45,520 nucleotides of DNA from Flavicella sp964230805 (GTDB lineage Bacteria > Bacteroidota > Bacteroidia > Flavobacteriales > Flavobacteriaceae): assembly GCA_964230805.1 (NCBI GenBank), contig CAXRIA010000004.1, positions 1-45,520 on the forward strand. The letters run 5' to 3'. Numbering within the stretch: position 1 is the stretch's first letter; every line of letters starts with the position of its first letter. Positions 9,145 to 17,193 of this stretch are shown piece after piece. The position numbers and the translations under genes were made by a program. The notes below the pieces were generated by a model. The model did no database searches, had not been told where the DNA came from, and was given only the letters and a program-made list of their open reading frames with translations.

Positions 9145-9462
9145 ATGGCATTAGAAATTACGGATGCAAATTTTGAAGAGGTAGTGTTACAATCAGACAA
9201 ACCCGTATTGGTAGATTTTTGGGCTGCTTGGTGTGGACCTTGTAGAATGGTAGGACCCATTATTGATGAAATTCACGGAGAATATGAAGGGAAAGCCGTT
9301 GTTGGGAAAGTAGATGTTGACTCAAATCAAGAATATGCTGCTAAATATGGTGTTAGAAATATTCCTACTGTGTTATTATTCAAAAATGGAGAAGTTGTAG
9401 ACAAACAAGTAGGAGTTGCTCAAAAAAATGTCTACACAGACAAAATTGACGCCAACTTATAA
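9145..9462 (+). CDS. trxA: Thioredoxin
   Basis: Thioredoxin is a cytosolic dithiol carrier that reduces protein disulfides and serves reductases. The 105-residue protein has the classic WCGPC active site at residues 29-33 and the conserved cis-proline loop RNIPT, with no signal peptide. It is a monocistronic unit: a -7 element lies upstream and a strong terminator at 9486-9517 follows. Confidence 0.97.
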   Translation: MALEITDANFEEVVLQSDKPVLVDFWAAWCGPCRMVGPIIDEIHGEYEGKAVVGKVDVDSNQEYAAKYGVRNIPTVLLFKNGEVVDKQVGVAQKNVYTDKIDANL

Positions 9463-9485
9463 AACATAAAATAATAATCAGAGAT

Positions 9486-9517
9486 AAAAGGTTTGGCAAA
9501 TGTCAAACCTTTTTTTA
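9486..9517 (+). terminator. trxA intrinsic terminator
   Basis: AAAAGGTTTG at 9486-9495 pairs with CAAACCTTTT at 9504-9513 over an 8-nt loop, running into a T tract. Confidence 0.9.
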
Positions 9518-9529
9518 TTTTAGGTATCA

Positions 9530-10453
9530 ATGATTGAGCTTTCAAACATACAGAATTCAAAGATTAAAAATCTAGAATTATTAGCTAGACAAGTTGTAGA
9601 GGGATTTATTACAGGAATGCATAAAAGTCCTTTTCATGGCTTTTCTGTAGAGTTTTCTGAGCACAAGTTGTACAATAAGGGAGAAAGCACGCGCCATATA
9701 GACTGGAAACTCTTTGCAAAAACTGAAAAGTTATACACCAAGAAATACGAAGAGGAAACCAATTTACGCTGTCATATTATCATAGATAATTCTGCCTCTA
9801 TGCATTATCCTATTGTAAAAGAGCAACACTTAAATCGATTAAATAAAGTTGGTTTTTCGGCAGTAGCCTCGGCTGCTTTGATGGAAGTATTAAAAAGACA
9901 GCGTGATGCTGTTGGCCTTAGTATTTTTGCAGACTCATATCAATACTATGCTCCAGAAAAAGGAAGTGATCGACACAGAAAAATGCTTTTTCATCAATTG
10001 GAAAATCTTCTGACAAGCGTGTCTAATGCCAAAACTCAGACCCACAAGTACTTACATGAAATTGCTAAAAAAATTCATAGACGCTCTTTAATTTTTTTGT
10101 TTACTGATATGTTTCAAAACCATATAGGTAAGGAGGAAATGTTTGAAGCTCTGCGACATTTAAAACATAATAAACATGAAGTTGTTCTGTTCCATACCTA
10201 TGACATGGAAACAGAATTGAATTTTGATTTTGATAATACTCCAAAAAAATTTATTGATATTGAAACCGGTGAAGAGATTAATTTATTTGCTCAAAATATT
10301 CAAGAAAAGTACAAAGAGATGGTAAATTCTTATTTTAAGGAATTAAAGAATAAATGCCTACAATATAAGATAGATTATGTTCCTGTAGATGTTAAACAAG
10401 GTTTTTATCAAGTATTAACTAGCTATTTTTTAAGTAGACAAAAAATGCTGTAA
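9530..10453 (+). CDS. DUF58 family protein
   Basis: The 307-residue protein matches DUF58: it contains RHIDWKLFAKTEKLY (R-x-I-D-W core), followed by an integrin/VWA-like domain starting IIIDNSASMHYP, a DxSxS metal-site motif. Such proteins usually work with MoxR-type AAA ATPases, often near aerotolerance genes, as chaperone or maturation factors. No MoxR gene is present in the window and the gene stands alone after the trxA terminator. No signal peptide or membrane segment is visible. The family call is confident; its role in the cell is not known from this sequence. Confidence 0.88.
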   Translation: MIELSNIQNSKIKNLELLARQVVEGFITGMHKSPFHGFSVEFSEHKLYNKGESTRHIDWKLFAKTEKLYTKKYEEETNLRCHIIIDNSASMHYPIVKEQHLNRLNKVGFSAVASAALMEVLKRQRDAVGLSIFADSYQYYAPEKGSDRHRKMLFHQLENLLTSVSNAKTQTHKYLHEIAKKIHRRSLIFLFTDMFQNHIGKEEMFEALRHLKHNKHEVVLFHTYDMETELNFDFDNTPKKFIDIETGEEINLFAQNIQEKYKEMVNSYFKELKNKCLQYKIDYVPVDVKQGFYQVLTSYFLSRQKML

Positions 10454-10469
10454 TTTTCACTCTTTCTGT

Positions 10470-10499
10470 TTGGATATACAAAAAACTGACTTATATTTG
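10470..10499 (+). promoter_or_regulatory. tRNA-Asp promoter
   Basis: TTG at 10470-10472 and TATATTTG at 10492-10499 are separated by exactly 19 bp, the Bacteroidota sigma-ABfr pattern. The tRNA begins 17 bp downstream. Confidence 0.85.
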
Positions 10500-10516
10500 C
10501 AACCGCTTTAAGCAAC

Positions 10517-10590
10517 GGTCTGGTAGTTCAGCTGGTTAGAATACCTGCCTGTCACGCAGGGGGTCGCGGGTTCGAGTCCCGTCCAGACCG
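10517..10590 (+). tRNA. tRNA-Asp (GTC)
   Basis: The acceptor arms GGTCTGG at 10517-10523 and CCAGACC at 10583-10589 pair fully. The anticodon stem is CCTGC at 10544-10548 with GCAGG at 10556-10560, with GTC at 10551-10553 in a 7-nt loop. The T arm shows GCGGG, TTCGAGT and CCCGT. The discriminator base is G at 10590. CCA is not encoded. Confidence 0.97.
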
Positions 10591-10592
10591 CG

Positions 10593-10622
10593 AAAGCATC
10601 TCAAATGAGATGCTTTTTTTAT
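10593..10622 (+). terminator. tRNA-Asp terminator
   Basis: AAAGCATCTC at 10593-10602 pairs perfectly with GAGATGCTTT at 10607-10616 over a 4-nt loop, followed by a run of T. Confidence 0.92.
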
Positions 10623-10656
10623 TTTTATTACCTTAAGCTTTTTATTTTTATTCATC

Positions 10657-11241
10657 ATGAGAAAAGTTTTTCTAGTTTTTTTATTTGTTATTGTTTCATG
10701 TAAAGATTTGAGTACGAAGAAGTATGAAGTAGGTCATATAAACACTTCATACGGAGATATGTATTTTTGGCTCTATGATGAAACTCCATTGCATAAAGCG
10801 AGTTTTATAGAATTATCGAATGATAAGTATTGGGATAGTTTGAGTTTCAACAGAGTAATTGAGGACTTTGTTATTCAAGGTGGATGCCCAGATGTTCCTG
10901 AGGGGTTTTCAAACTCTCCTTATCTTATCGAGCCAGAATTCATAACTAAAATTAAACATCAGTATGGTGCTGTTGGTATGGGAAGAGACGATAATCCTGA
11001 GAAACTCTCCGCAGGATGTCAATTTTACATAGTTCATGATGCTGAGGGTATTCCTAGACTAGACAATAATTACACTGTTTTTGGTCAATTATTTAAGGGC
11101 TTTGATGTTTTAAATAAAATTGCAACACTACCAACAGATTCATTGGATAATCCAAAAAACAGAGTTTCTATTAAAGTAAGAACGCTCCTCTTAACTAAAA
11201 AAGAATTAACTAAATTCGGAGGATTAACTTTTTTAAAATAA
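10657..11241 (+). CDS. Cyclophilin-type peptidyl-prolyl isomerase, lipoprotein
   Basis: The protein would speed proline isomerisation during folding of envelope proteins. It starts with a lipoprotein signal (MRKVFLVFLFVIVSC, acylated Cys at residue 15), so it should sit in the outer or inner membrane facing the periplasm. The cyclophilin core follows: LSFNRVIEDFVIQGGCP keeps the catalytic Arg but has Asn where FHR is usual; GAVGMGR and GCQFYIVH follow, then a long acidic linker and the YTVFGQLFKGFDVL motif. The length of 194 is typical. It is transcribed alone after the tRNA terminator. Confidence 0.88.
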   Translation: MRKVFLVFLFVIVSCKDLSTKKYEVGHINTSYGDMYFWLYDETPLHKASFIELSNDKYWDSLSFNRVIEDFVIQGGCPDVPEGFSNSPYLIEPEFITKIKHQYGAVGMGRDDNPEKLSAGCQFYIVHDAEGIPRLDNNYTVFGQLFKGFDVLNKIATLPTDSLDNPKNRVSIKVRTLLLTKKELTKFGGLTFLK

Positions 11242-11433
11242 TAATTAACTTTTTCTGCATTATTACTAAAAATCTGTTTTATTGAATGCTTTATGTTTAA
11301 AAAAACAGGGCTAACATTATACAAAATTTGTTTTTCATTTCATTTTTATAAAAAAAAAATATATTTTTGTTTTGTGTTGTTTTGGTAAAAGAAACATACA
11401 CAGTAAAAAGAAAACCCCTAATCTCCTCATTAA

Positions 11434-12060
11434 ATGGAAACTAACCTTTCTGTACTAATACCTCGTGTAAGTAAACTTTCACAGAAATTTGACAATACTT
11501 CTCTAATAATTAGCCATCATTGGGTTTTAGTTGATGAAATTAATTCCAAAAAGAAACTATATATTTTTAGAAAAAATAAAGAACTTTTAATCTCTGAAGA
11601 TGGTAAAGTAGATATCTCATCTTGGAGATATTTAGGAAAAAACACACTTCTTGTTGAAAAAAAGAGTGTGAAAAATTTATATAAACATGGGTTTTTTGAT
11701 GAGAATTTAATTGCGATAAAAATACAAGATGAAGAAAATTATTCATTTTTTGTTAATGAAGAAAAATATGATCATGGTTTAAATTCTGAAAATAAAATTG
11801 CTAAATACCTTTACAAAAAGTACCTCAATAATACCATTAAAAATAAAGTATCTAGACGTAAAAGGAAATCTTATTCAAACCGAAAGAATAGTGGTTACTA
11901 TAATTATAATTTTAACTATAACTATGAATACAATGTTTTAGATAAAATTAACAACAAAAGCGCTATTCGAAAGTTTAAAATCTTCTTAATCAATTTTTCT
12001 CTAGTTTTTTTCGTCTCTGTTTTTGTTTTATTGTTCCTTCAATATGCACGTTTGTTTTAG
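11434..12060 (+). CDS. Tail-anchored protein of unknown function, Asn/Tyr-rich linker
   Basis: I do not recognise this 208-residue protein. It has no signal peptide. The first 120 residues alternate hydrophobic and charged positions in a way that suggests beta strands (SSWRYLGKNTLLVEKKS and a following LYKHGFFDENLIAIKI). A basic segment (KVSRRKRKSY) and a stretch dominated by Asn and Tyr (about residues 146-167) follow. A single membrane helix lies near residues 183-203, followed by only a few residues. This is the layout of a C-terminal tail anchor with the domain in the cytoplasm. About 190 bp upstream are noncoding. It precedes the secreted three-gene operon but is separated from it by 240 bp. 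Confidence 0.7.
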   Translation: METNLSVLIPRVSKLSQKFDNTSLIISHHWVLVDEINSKKKLYIFRKNKELLISEDGKVDISSWRYLGKNTLLVEKKSVKNLYKHGFFDENLIAIKIQDEENYSFFVNEEKYDHGLNSENKIAKYLYKKYLNNTIKNKVSRRKRKSYSNRKNSGYYNYNFNYNYEYNVLDKINNKSAIRKFKIFLINFSLVFFVSVFVLLFLQYARLF

Positions 12061-12299
12061 ATAATTTATATATTTTTTAAAATGTACTAAACTTGTACTA
12101 AAGTAAAACTAACTTTAGTTTAAATTTAATTTAAATTTATCTTTCCCCTCAAAAAAGATTTCTACCCCAAACGTATTTACTACCCATAAATAGGTTATTA
12201 CCCCAGTAATATCATTACCCCACTAATTTTTTTTATTTTTTAAATTCATGTAGTGTGAATATTTATCAACTAATTAATTAAAAACCAAAAACAAACATC
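12061..12299. promoter_or_regulatory. Control region of the secreted three-gene operon with phased TACCC repeats
   Basis: This 239-bp gap holds no gene. TACCCC at 12163, TACCCA at 12181, TACCCC at 12199 and TACCCC at 12216 start 18, 18 and 17 bp apart, with a further TTCCCC at 12143. Spacing near 1.7 helical turns suggests a regulator binding as a direct-repeat array, although no regulator is assigned. Further upstream are two TGTACTAAA copies 11 bp apart (12083 and 12094) and an inverted repeat ACTAAAG / CTTTAGT at 12097-12119 that may terminate the preceding gene. No convincing TANNTTTG box was found. Confidence 0.5.
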
Positions 12300-13559
12300 A
12301 TGAAAAAAACAGTACTAATTTTATTATTGGTTATCCCTAATTTACTATTAGCTCAACAAAAAAAAGATTTTGTGCGAAGTTCACTTCACATGCATTTAGT
12401 TGATGATTTTAGTTTTGACAATGGAGACAAAGTATTGAATTCCTATAATAAATTTCAATTCCCTCAAAATTATAATGACCATCGCATAGACCTAAACAAA
12501 ATTAAATTATCTGAATATGAACTAACAGATGAAGAAAAAGCAGCTTCTGGTAAGAAAAAAAGTTTATTAGGTGATGCTATTGCTGATGCAGCTAAGGGAG
12601 CTGTTGAGGGAAGTACAGCTGGATTAGTAAAAGTTCAGGACAATTCTATGGTTAAGTTACAACTTAACAAGTACAATACATCCAATAAGATGGCTCATGA
12701 AATCATTAAAAAGTGGTTCAACATAGAAGATGATGGTTCTTATAATATGGCTACAGTTACTTTAAGAGCATTGCAAACTAAAACTATGGAAATGGCGGCA
12801 ATAGCTGGCGCATCTGGAACAGGAGGTATTGACCAAATGAATTCGTTAATTAACAATACATTTGTAGTATACACTCGATTAAATTATGTAAGTAACGCTA
12901 TAGCCGCTGAAGCGATAAGACAGGTTGCATACCAGCAGGTTACTAAATTACCTGCAATGTTACAGGCTAAAGCTTACAAAGTAGCTGATAAAATATATGA
13001 AAAAACTTCTGAAGGGTTTTCTGTTTGGACTACAGCTTGGTTGTATAGATTAAAATGGGACCAAGATGTATTTAATTTATTTTTAACTACAATTGATCAA
13101 GAGAAGAAAAAAATTGACTTAGAAAAATTTGCTGCAGCTAATTTTGAATTGGAGTTTATAAGTCAAGAAAAAGCAACTTCATTGGTAACTTTTTCATTAA
13201 AAAAAGAAGATAAGGGTAGAACTGAACAAGATGTTTTTGATTTGTCTACCATAAGAAATATGGATAAGGTTCTGGTTAAATTACAAAAGAAAAATGATAT
13301 ATTTAAACCAATTTTTCCTTTAAGAGATAATTTTTCTTTAGCTGCTGGTAAAAAAGAAGGTATTGAGGGTGGAGAAACCTTTGAAGTATTAGAAACAAAA
13401 AATGGAAAATATAAAAGGATAGGTACAATGAAAGTTGACAAAAAAAGAGTTTGGGACAATACTTGGACTGGAGAAGACATTGAACCTGGGCTAACTTATT
13501 TCAAGAAGGGTAGTAAAAAATTTGTACCTGGAATTCACTTTGTAAGACTAATTAAATAA
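12300..13559 (+). CDS. Secreted protein of unknown function with a C-terminal SH3-like segment
   Basis: This is a 419-residue protein with a clear signal peptide (MKKTVLILLLVIPNLLLAQQ), so it is exported to the periplasm or outer membrane. A glycine/alanine-rich segment near residues 85-110 (GDAIADAAKGAVEGSTAG) resembles an amphipathic helix. A long helical middle part follows. The last 75 residues include AAGKKEGIEGGETFEVLE and then RIGTMKVDK, a pattern of G-x3-GI-x-GG-x2-FEV seen in small SH3-like domains such as the C-terminus of FlgT; this comparison is by eye and weak. It is the first gene of an operon and is followed after 6 bp by the next. Function unknown. Confidence 0.75.
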   Translation: MKKTVLILLLVIPNLLLAQQKKDFVRSSLHMHLVDDFSFDNGDKVLNSYNKFQFPQNYNDHRIDLNKIKLSEYELTDEEKAASGKKKSLLGDAIADAAKGAVEGSTAGLVKVQDNSMVKLQLNKYNTSNKMAHEIIKKWFNIEDDGSYNMATVTLRALQTKTMEMAAIAGASGTGGIDQMNSLINNTFVVYTRLNYVSNAIAAEAIRQVAYQQVTKLPAMLQAKAYKVADKIYEKTSEGFSVWTTAWLYRLKWDQDVFNLFLTTIDQEKKKIDLEKFAAANFELEFISQEKATSLVTFSLKKEDKGRTEQDVFDLSTIRNMDKVLVKLQKKNDIFKPIFPLRDNFSLAAGKKEGIEGGETFEVLETKNGKYKRIGTMKVDKKRVWDNTWTGEDIEPGLTYFKKGSKKFVPGIHFVRLIK

Positions 13560-13565
13560 TAACAT

Positions 13566-15011
13566 ATGAAATTTTTAAAAATCTGTATAATAGCTCTATT
13601 AATAGTTCCTATTAATTCTCTATTTTCTCAAACAAATAGTAATAGAAAAGTAACTGAGGAAAGAACAAGAAACTGGCAATATGAATCTATATGTAGCGAG
13701 TCTGGAGGAACAGGAAGTTCCTACTTAATTCAAGTTACTTCTTATGTTGGTGATGTACGATTGGCACTCAATCAAGCTAAAAAAAATGCTATCCATGCTG
13801 TTTTATTTAAGGGAGTTGCCGGAAATAATTTAGGATGTACTGCCAAAGAACCATTAATTAAAAATGGAGTCTACAATGATAACTTTGAATACTTTGAGGA
13901 TTTCTTTTACAATACAAGACAATACAATCAGTATGCAACTGCGCCCTCTGGTACTGCTGAATCTTCAGAAAAGTTAAAAAGAAAAATGAATAAAGTAACA
14001 TTCATCATTTCTGTAAATGTAGACGAGTTAAGAAAAAAATTAGAGTATGATAAAATTATAGAACCGATTGGTGCTGCATTAGGTGGAGGCAGTGGAATGA
14101 AGCCTACGATTATGATTTTTCCAAGTGATGGATGGTTGAAAGATAATGGATATGCTAAGTTTGTAGACAATCAAGGTGTGAAAACTTTAGTACCAGATTA
14201 TGCTTCAGCTCTATTAGATAAAAACTTAAATATAGCCATTAGTACTTTAGACAAGATGGTATCTGAAAGAGGGTACCCTACTGTGAGGTTAGCTGAAACT
14301 ATGAAAAGTATAAGTCAAGGAGATGCCATGGATAATGCAGTTGAAGGTAGAGATGGTGGAGCTCAAGAGACCAGTATTTTAGATGAATTATTAAATGTAG
14401 CAAAAGCTGATATTACATGGAAAGTAACTTGGTCTGTTGAGACCAATGGTATTCAAACATGGGTATCTTACGGAATAGACGCTTTAGATTCCTATACCAA
14501 TAAATCTATTGGTGTTGCCAATGATGATGGTCCAAAGTCTATGAGTGCATCTGTAGGCGCATTGCTTAGACAAGCAGTAACAGATAAAATGGATGGTTTC
14601 TTAGCCAGACATCAAGATCATTTCAAAAATATAGCTGAAAATGGCAGGGAAATTGCTTTAGACTTTAGAAGATTTGATAGTTTTGAATATTATTTCAATG
14701 ACGATGTTGAGTTTAAAGGTAGAGAAATGGAGTTTTCTTCATTAATTAGAGGTTTCGTAGGTTCAATTGCTAAAGACAGAAATTTCTCTTTCAATCCTGG
14801 TGAAAATAAAATTGGAATTACGCAATTAAGAATAGAAATGAATGAAGAAGTTGAGGATTTATTTGGTGGAGGAGATCCAGTAATTGAACCCATGGATGCC
14901 ACGAAGTTTGCAAAGAAAATCTCTAGTTTTATAAAAAAGCAATTTGGGTATCCTTCTAAGGTAACCACTTTAGGATTAGGTAAAGCAAGAATAACAATAG
15001 GAGAAAAATAA
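13566..15011 (+). CDS. Secreted protein of unknown function (possibly DUF6175 family)
   Basis: The 481-residue protein has a signal peptide ending near residue 22 (FSQTNS). An early segment, VTSYVGDVRLALNQAKKNAIHAVLFKGV, looks like the helix-strand unit of LPP20/FlgT-type envelope domains. A second region, KPTIMIFPSDGWL to RGYPTVRLAETM, resembles a TolB-N/CsgG-like alpha-beta domain, and a third such unit may lie near the C-terminus. From memory this type is close to DUF6175 of Bacteroidota, but I cannot verify that. It lies 6 bp after the first gene and 5 bp before the third, so the three are surely co-transcribed. Function unknown. Confidence 0.72.
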   Translation: MKFLKICIIALLIVPINSLFSQTNSNRKVTEERTRNWQYESICSESGGTGSSYLIQVTSYVGDVRLALNQAKKNAIHAVLFKGVAGNNLGCTAKEPLIKNGVYNDNFEYFEDFFYNTRQYNQYATAPSGTAESSEKLKRKMNKVTFIISVNVDELRKKLEYDKIIEPIGAALGGGSGMKPTIMIFPSDGWLKDNGYAKFVDNQGVKTLVPDYASALLDKNLNIAISTLDKMVSERGYPTVRLAETMKSISQGDAMDNAVEGRDGGAQETSILDELLNVAKADITWKVTWSVETNGIQTWVSYGIDALDSYTNKSIGVANDDGPKSMSASVGALLRQAVTDKMDGFLARHQDHFKNIAENGREIALDFRRFDSFEYYFNDDVEFKGREMEFSSLIRGFVGSIAKDRNFSFNPGENKIGITQLRIEMNEEVEDLFGGGDPVIEPMDATKFAKKISSFIKKQFGYPSKVTTLGLGKARITIGEK

Positions 15012-15016
15012 ATATT

Positions 15017-16141
15017 ATGAGAAAAAGTTTAATAATAGTTTTTTTATTATCATTATCACTTTCCATTCAATCGCAAAATGACTTAGGAAAGAGTGATGAC
15101 GAAGCAAGAATAGTGTTAAATACATTTGTTCCAGATGACATTCTTGAAAATGCACCAAGTGCTCGAAAATTATTTGTTACTAAACTAGGGCAAATTGCAA
15201 GTAGAAATGGTATGGGTGGAGGTGGAGCTTCAGGGAATAATAGATTTATTATTTCTGGAGATATTAATATTTTAACCAAAGATATTACTGCTACTGCGCC
15301 ACCTAAATATCTAGTTACCATAGAAACTACTTTAGCAGTTGGTGATGGAATAGACGGGAAAGCATTTAGTTCAGAATTTGTCGAATTTAAAGGAATTGGT
15401 AATTCAGAAGACAAAGCTTTTATTTCTGCCATCAGAAAAATTAATCCAAGGCACAAATTAATTAAACAGGCTATAAAGGAAGGAAAAGAGAAGATCATTG
15501 AATACTACAATTCTAAGTGTGATTTTATTTTAAAAGAAGCTTCTGCTTTGGCTGATTCTAGGAAGTTTGATGAAGCTGTTTTTTTACTAAATCAGGTACC
15601 TGAGGTAACTAAAGAGTGTTATGATAAATCTATGGATTTAGCGGTAGAAATTACCAAGAGAAAGTTTGAATTTGAATGTCAATCAAAAATTGCTGAGGCC
15701 AGAGCCTTAATTGCTAATGGAGATTTTTCTGGAGCCTCTCAAATTTTGAATTTTTTCACTCAAGATATGGATTGTTACAGTGATGTAGCAGCACTCTTAA
15801 AAGAAATTAATGTTGGTCTTTGTTCTAAATATTTAGGAGAGGCCAGAGGGCATTGGGCAAATAGAAATTCTTCTTCTGCAGCAAATGCACTAGCAAAAAT
15901 TAATGCAAGCTCACCCTGTTATCAAGAAAGCCTTCAAATAGCTCAAGAAATATCTAGTTTATTAGACGAGAGAGAGCAACGAGAGTGGGACTTAAATTAT
16001 GAAAAATATAAAGATAGTCAAGCGATCAAGAACAGAAAATTAGACAATGCGGCTGCCATGATTCAAGCAGCAAGAGATGTTGGAGTTGCTTATGGAAAAA
16101 ATCAACCCAAGACCGTAACCTATACCCGTATTATTAAATAA
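15017..16141 (+). CDS. Secreted protein with CsgG/LpoB-like N-terminal domain and three Cys-paired helical repeats
   Basis: The signal peptide is MRKSLIIVFLLSLSLSIQSQ. Residues about 28-140 alternate strands and helices (RFIISGDINIL, KYLVTIETTLAVGDG, EDKAFISAIRKI), suggesting a TolB/CsgG/LpoB-like fold; this is inference. Residues about 170-310 hold three repeats, each beginning with Cys, carrying EA seven residues later and closing with a second Cys 32-33 residues after the first, so each may hold one disulfide. The C-terminus is charged and helical. The last gene of the operon, it is followed by a terminator at 16165. Precise function is unknown. Confidence 0.75.
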   Translation: MRKSLIIVFLLSLSLSIQSQNDLGKSDDEARIVLNTFVPDDILENAPSARKLFVTKLGQIASRNGMGGGGASGNNRFIISGDINILTKDITATAPPKYLVTIETTLAVGDGIDGKAFSSEFVEFKGIGNSEDKAFISAIRKINPRHKLIKQAIKEGKEKIIEYYNSKCDFILKEASALADSRKFDEAVFLLNQVPEVTKECYDKSMDLAVEITKRKFEFECQSKIAEARALIANGDFSGASQILNFFTQDMDCYSDVAALLKEINVGLCSKYLGEARGHWANRNSSSAANALAKINASSPCYQESLQIAQEISSLLDEREQREWDLNYEKYKDSQAIKNRKLDNAAAMIQAARDVGVAYGKNQPKTVTYTRIIK

Positions 16142-16164
16142 TGATTCACAGGTTTAATAGCTTT

Positions 16165-16195
16165 AAAGAGTCACCTTTTTCGGTGGCTCTTTTTA
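16165..16195 (+). terminator. Terminator of the secreted three-gene operon
   Basis: AAAGAGTCACC at 16165-16175 pairs with GGTGGCTCTTT at 16182-16192 with one G-T wobble, followed by T residues. Confidence 0.88.
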
Positions 16196-16211
16196 GTTTT
16201 ATTAGTCATGT

Positions 16212-16661
16212 TTATAGGTTTAATTCAAACCTGACTTTTCGAACACCGTGATCTGTATCCCATTGTTTAACCTCTTTGAAACCAAAATTTTTATACAAGG
16301 TTGATGCAGGTATATTTTCTAGGCCCGTTTCAACGGTAAAAACTTTGGAAGAAAAGTGTTGCAAGACATGTTGTATGAGTTTTCTTCCTATACCTTGTCT
16401 AAAAAAATGAGGACTCACTACTAAACTATTAACGTGTATAGTGTTTTCATTAGAGCTAACTTCAATAATTCCAACAATTTCCCCTTCGATATGGTACCCG
16501 AAAAAAGTAGTTTTACTTTCTATATAACTTTCGAGAGGTCTTTGTAAAGGTGGAAAATTTTCAGCATTTAGCAATACAGCCTCTACAGTATATGATTCCT
16601 GAAAAATAATACGCATTTTAGTAGCAATTGCAACATTATTATGGTCTAATTTTTTAATCAT
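16212..16661 (-). CDS. GNAT family N-acetyltransferase
   Basis: A small acetyl-CoA-dependent transferase of unknown substrate. The acetyl-CoA-binding motif is seen as VNSLVVSPHFFRQGIGRKLIQHVL (V-x4-R-x-x-G-x-G), followed by ASTLYKNFGFKEV near the end, as in RimI-like members. I place the start at ATG 16661 (MIKKLDHNN, 149 residues); the frame continues upstream to 16727, but that start would overlap the next gene by 23 bp. It is on the same strand as, and downstream of, the membrane protein at 16705-17118, and probably shares its transcript. Confidence 0.82.
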   Translation of the reverse strand: MIKKLDHNNVAIATKMRIIFQESYTVEAVLLNAENFPPLQRPLESYIESKTTFFGYHIEGEIVGIIEVSSNENTIHVNSLVVSPHFFRQGIGRKLIQHVLQHFSSKVFTVETGLENIPASTLYKNFGFKEVKQWDTDHGVRKVRFELNL

Positions 16662-16704
16662 AGTAGGTTTTACTTGAACTAGAGTAATTCGAATATAAGG
16701 AATC

Positions 16705-17118
16705 CTATAAAAATAAAACTGAGGCACTACTCAACACAAACAACAAAGTCCAAATCATGGTTCTGATCCAATTCATTTGTACTAATGTTTTTAGGAGTTG
16801 AATTTGCGTATTCCCTTTAGAAATTTGCTGATGCATAGGCGCAAACTTTAATAAAGTGATGCCCCATAGAAAAACCACAAATACAATGCTAACTAAAGTA
16901 TAGCTATTTTGTACAAGGAACACCTGATATATGGCTATACCTAACTGCCCAAGCATAAGAGGAATCACAATAAGAGCAATAGCTTTGGTATAGGTTTTAT
17001 GCCACGTAAGCAGTTGGGTATTCTTATAAAAAGCAAAGCTTGGATATACTATTAATTGCACCATCCATATCAGAATACACATGCCAAAGTCTAGAAGTAA
17101 ACGCGTAATTTCAATCAT
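16705..17118 (-). CDS. Small four-helix membrane protein
   Basis: The 137-residue protein has four hydrophobic segments: about residues 5-25, 45-68, 74-92 and 114-136. This indicates an inner membrane protein with little soluble mass. A conserved-looking WMVQLIVYPSF and a central basic loop (KFAPMHQQISKGN) separate the helices; families such as DUF1772 share this shape, but I cannot assign one. It is divergent from the flavoprotein gene at 17194 and upstream of the GNAT gene in the same direction. Confidence 0.72.
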   Translation of the reverse strand: MIEITRLLLDFGMCILIWMVQLIVYPSFAFYKNTQLLTWHKTYTKAIALIVIPLMLGQLGIAIYQVFLVQNSYTLVSIVFVVFLWGITLLKFAPMHQQISKGNTQIQLLKTLVQMNWIRTMIWTLLFVLSSASVLFL

Positions 17119-17193
17119 TTGAAGTCTGTAAATTAAAAATTTATTTTATAATTTAAATAGTAATTTTACAAATAACTTTTTAATTGAAGCGCA

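Noticed and set aside
12163..12221. TACCC repeats as a small CRISPR array
   Set aside because: Repeat units are only six bases with 11-12 bp between them, far below CRISPR size, and no cas genes are present.
16662..16727. Upstream start of the GNAT gene
   Set aside because: It would overlap the preceding gene by 23 bp and adds residues unlike the family.
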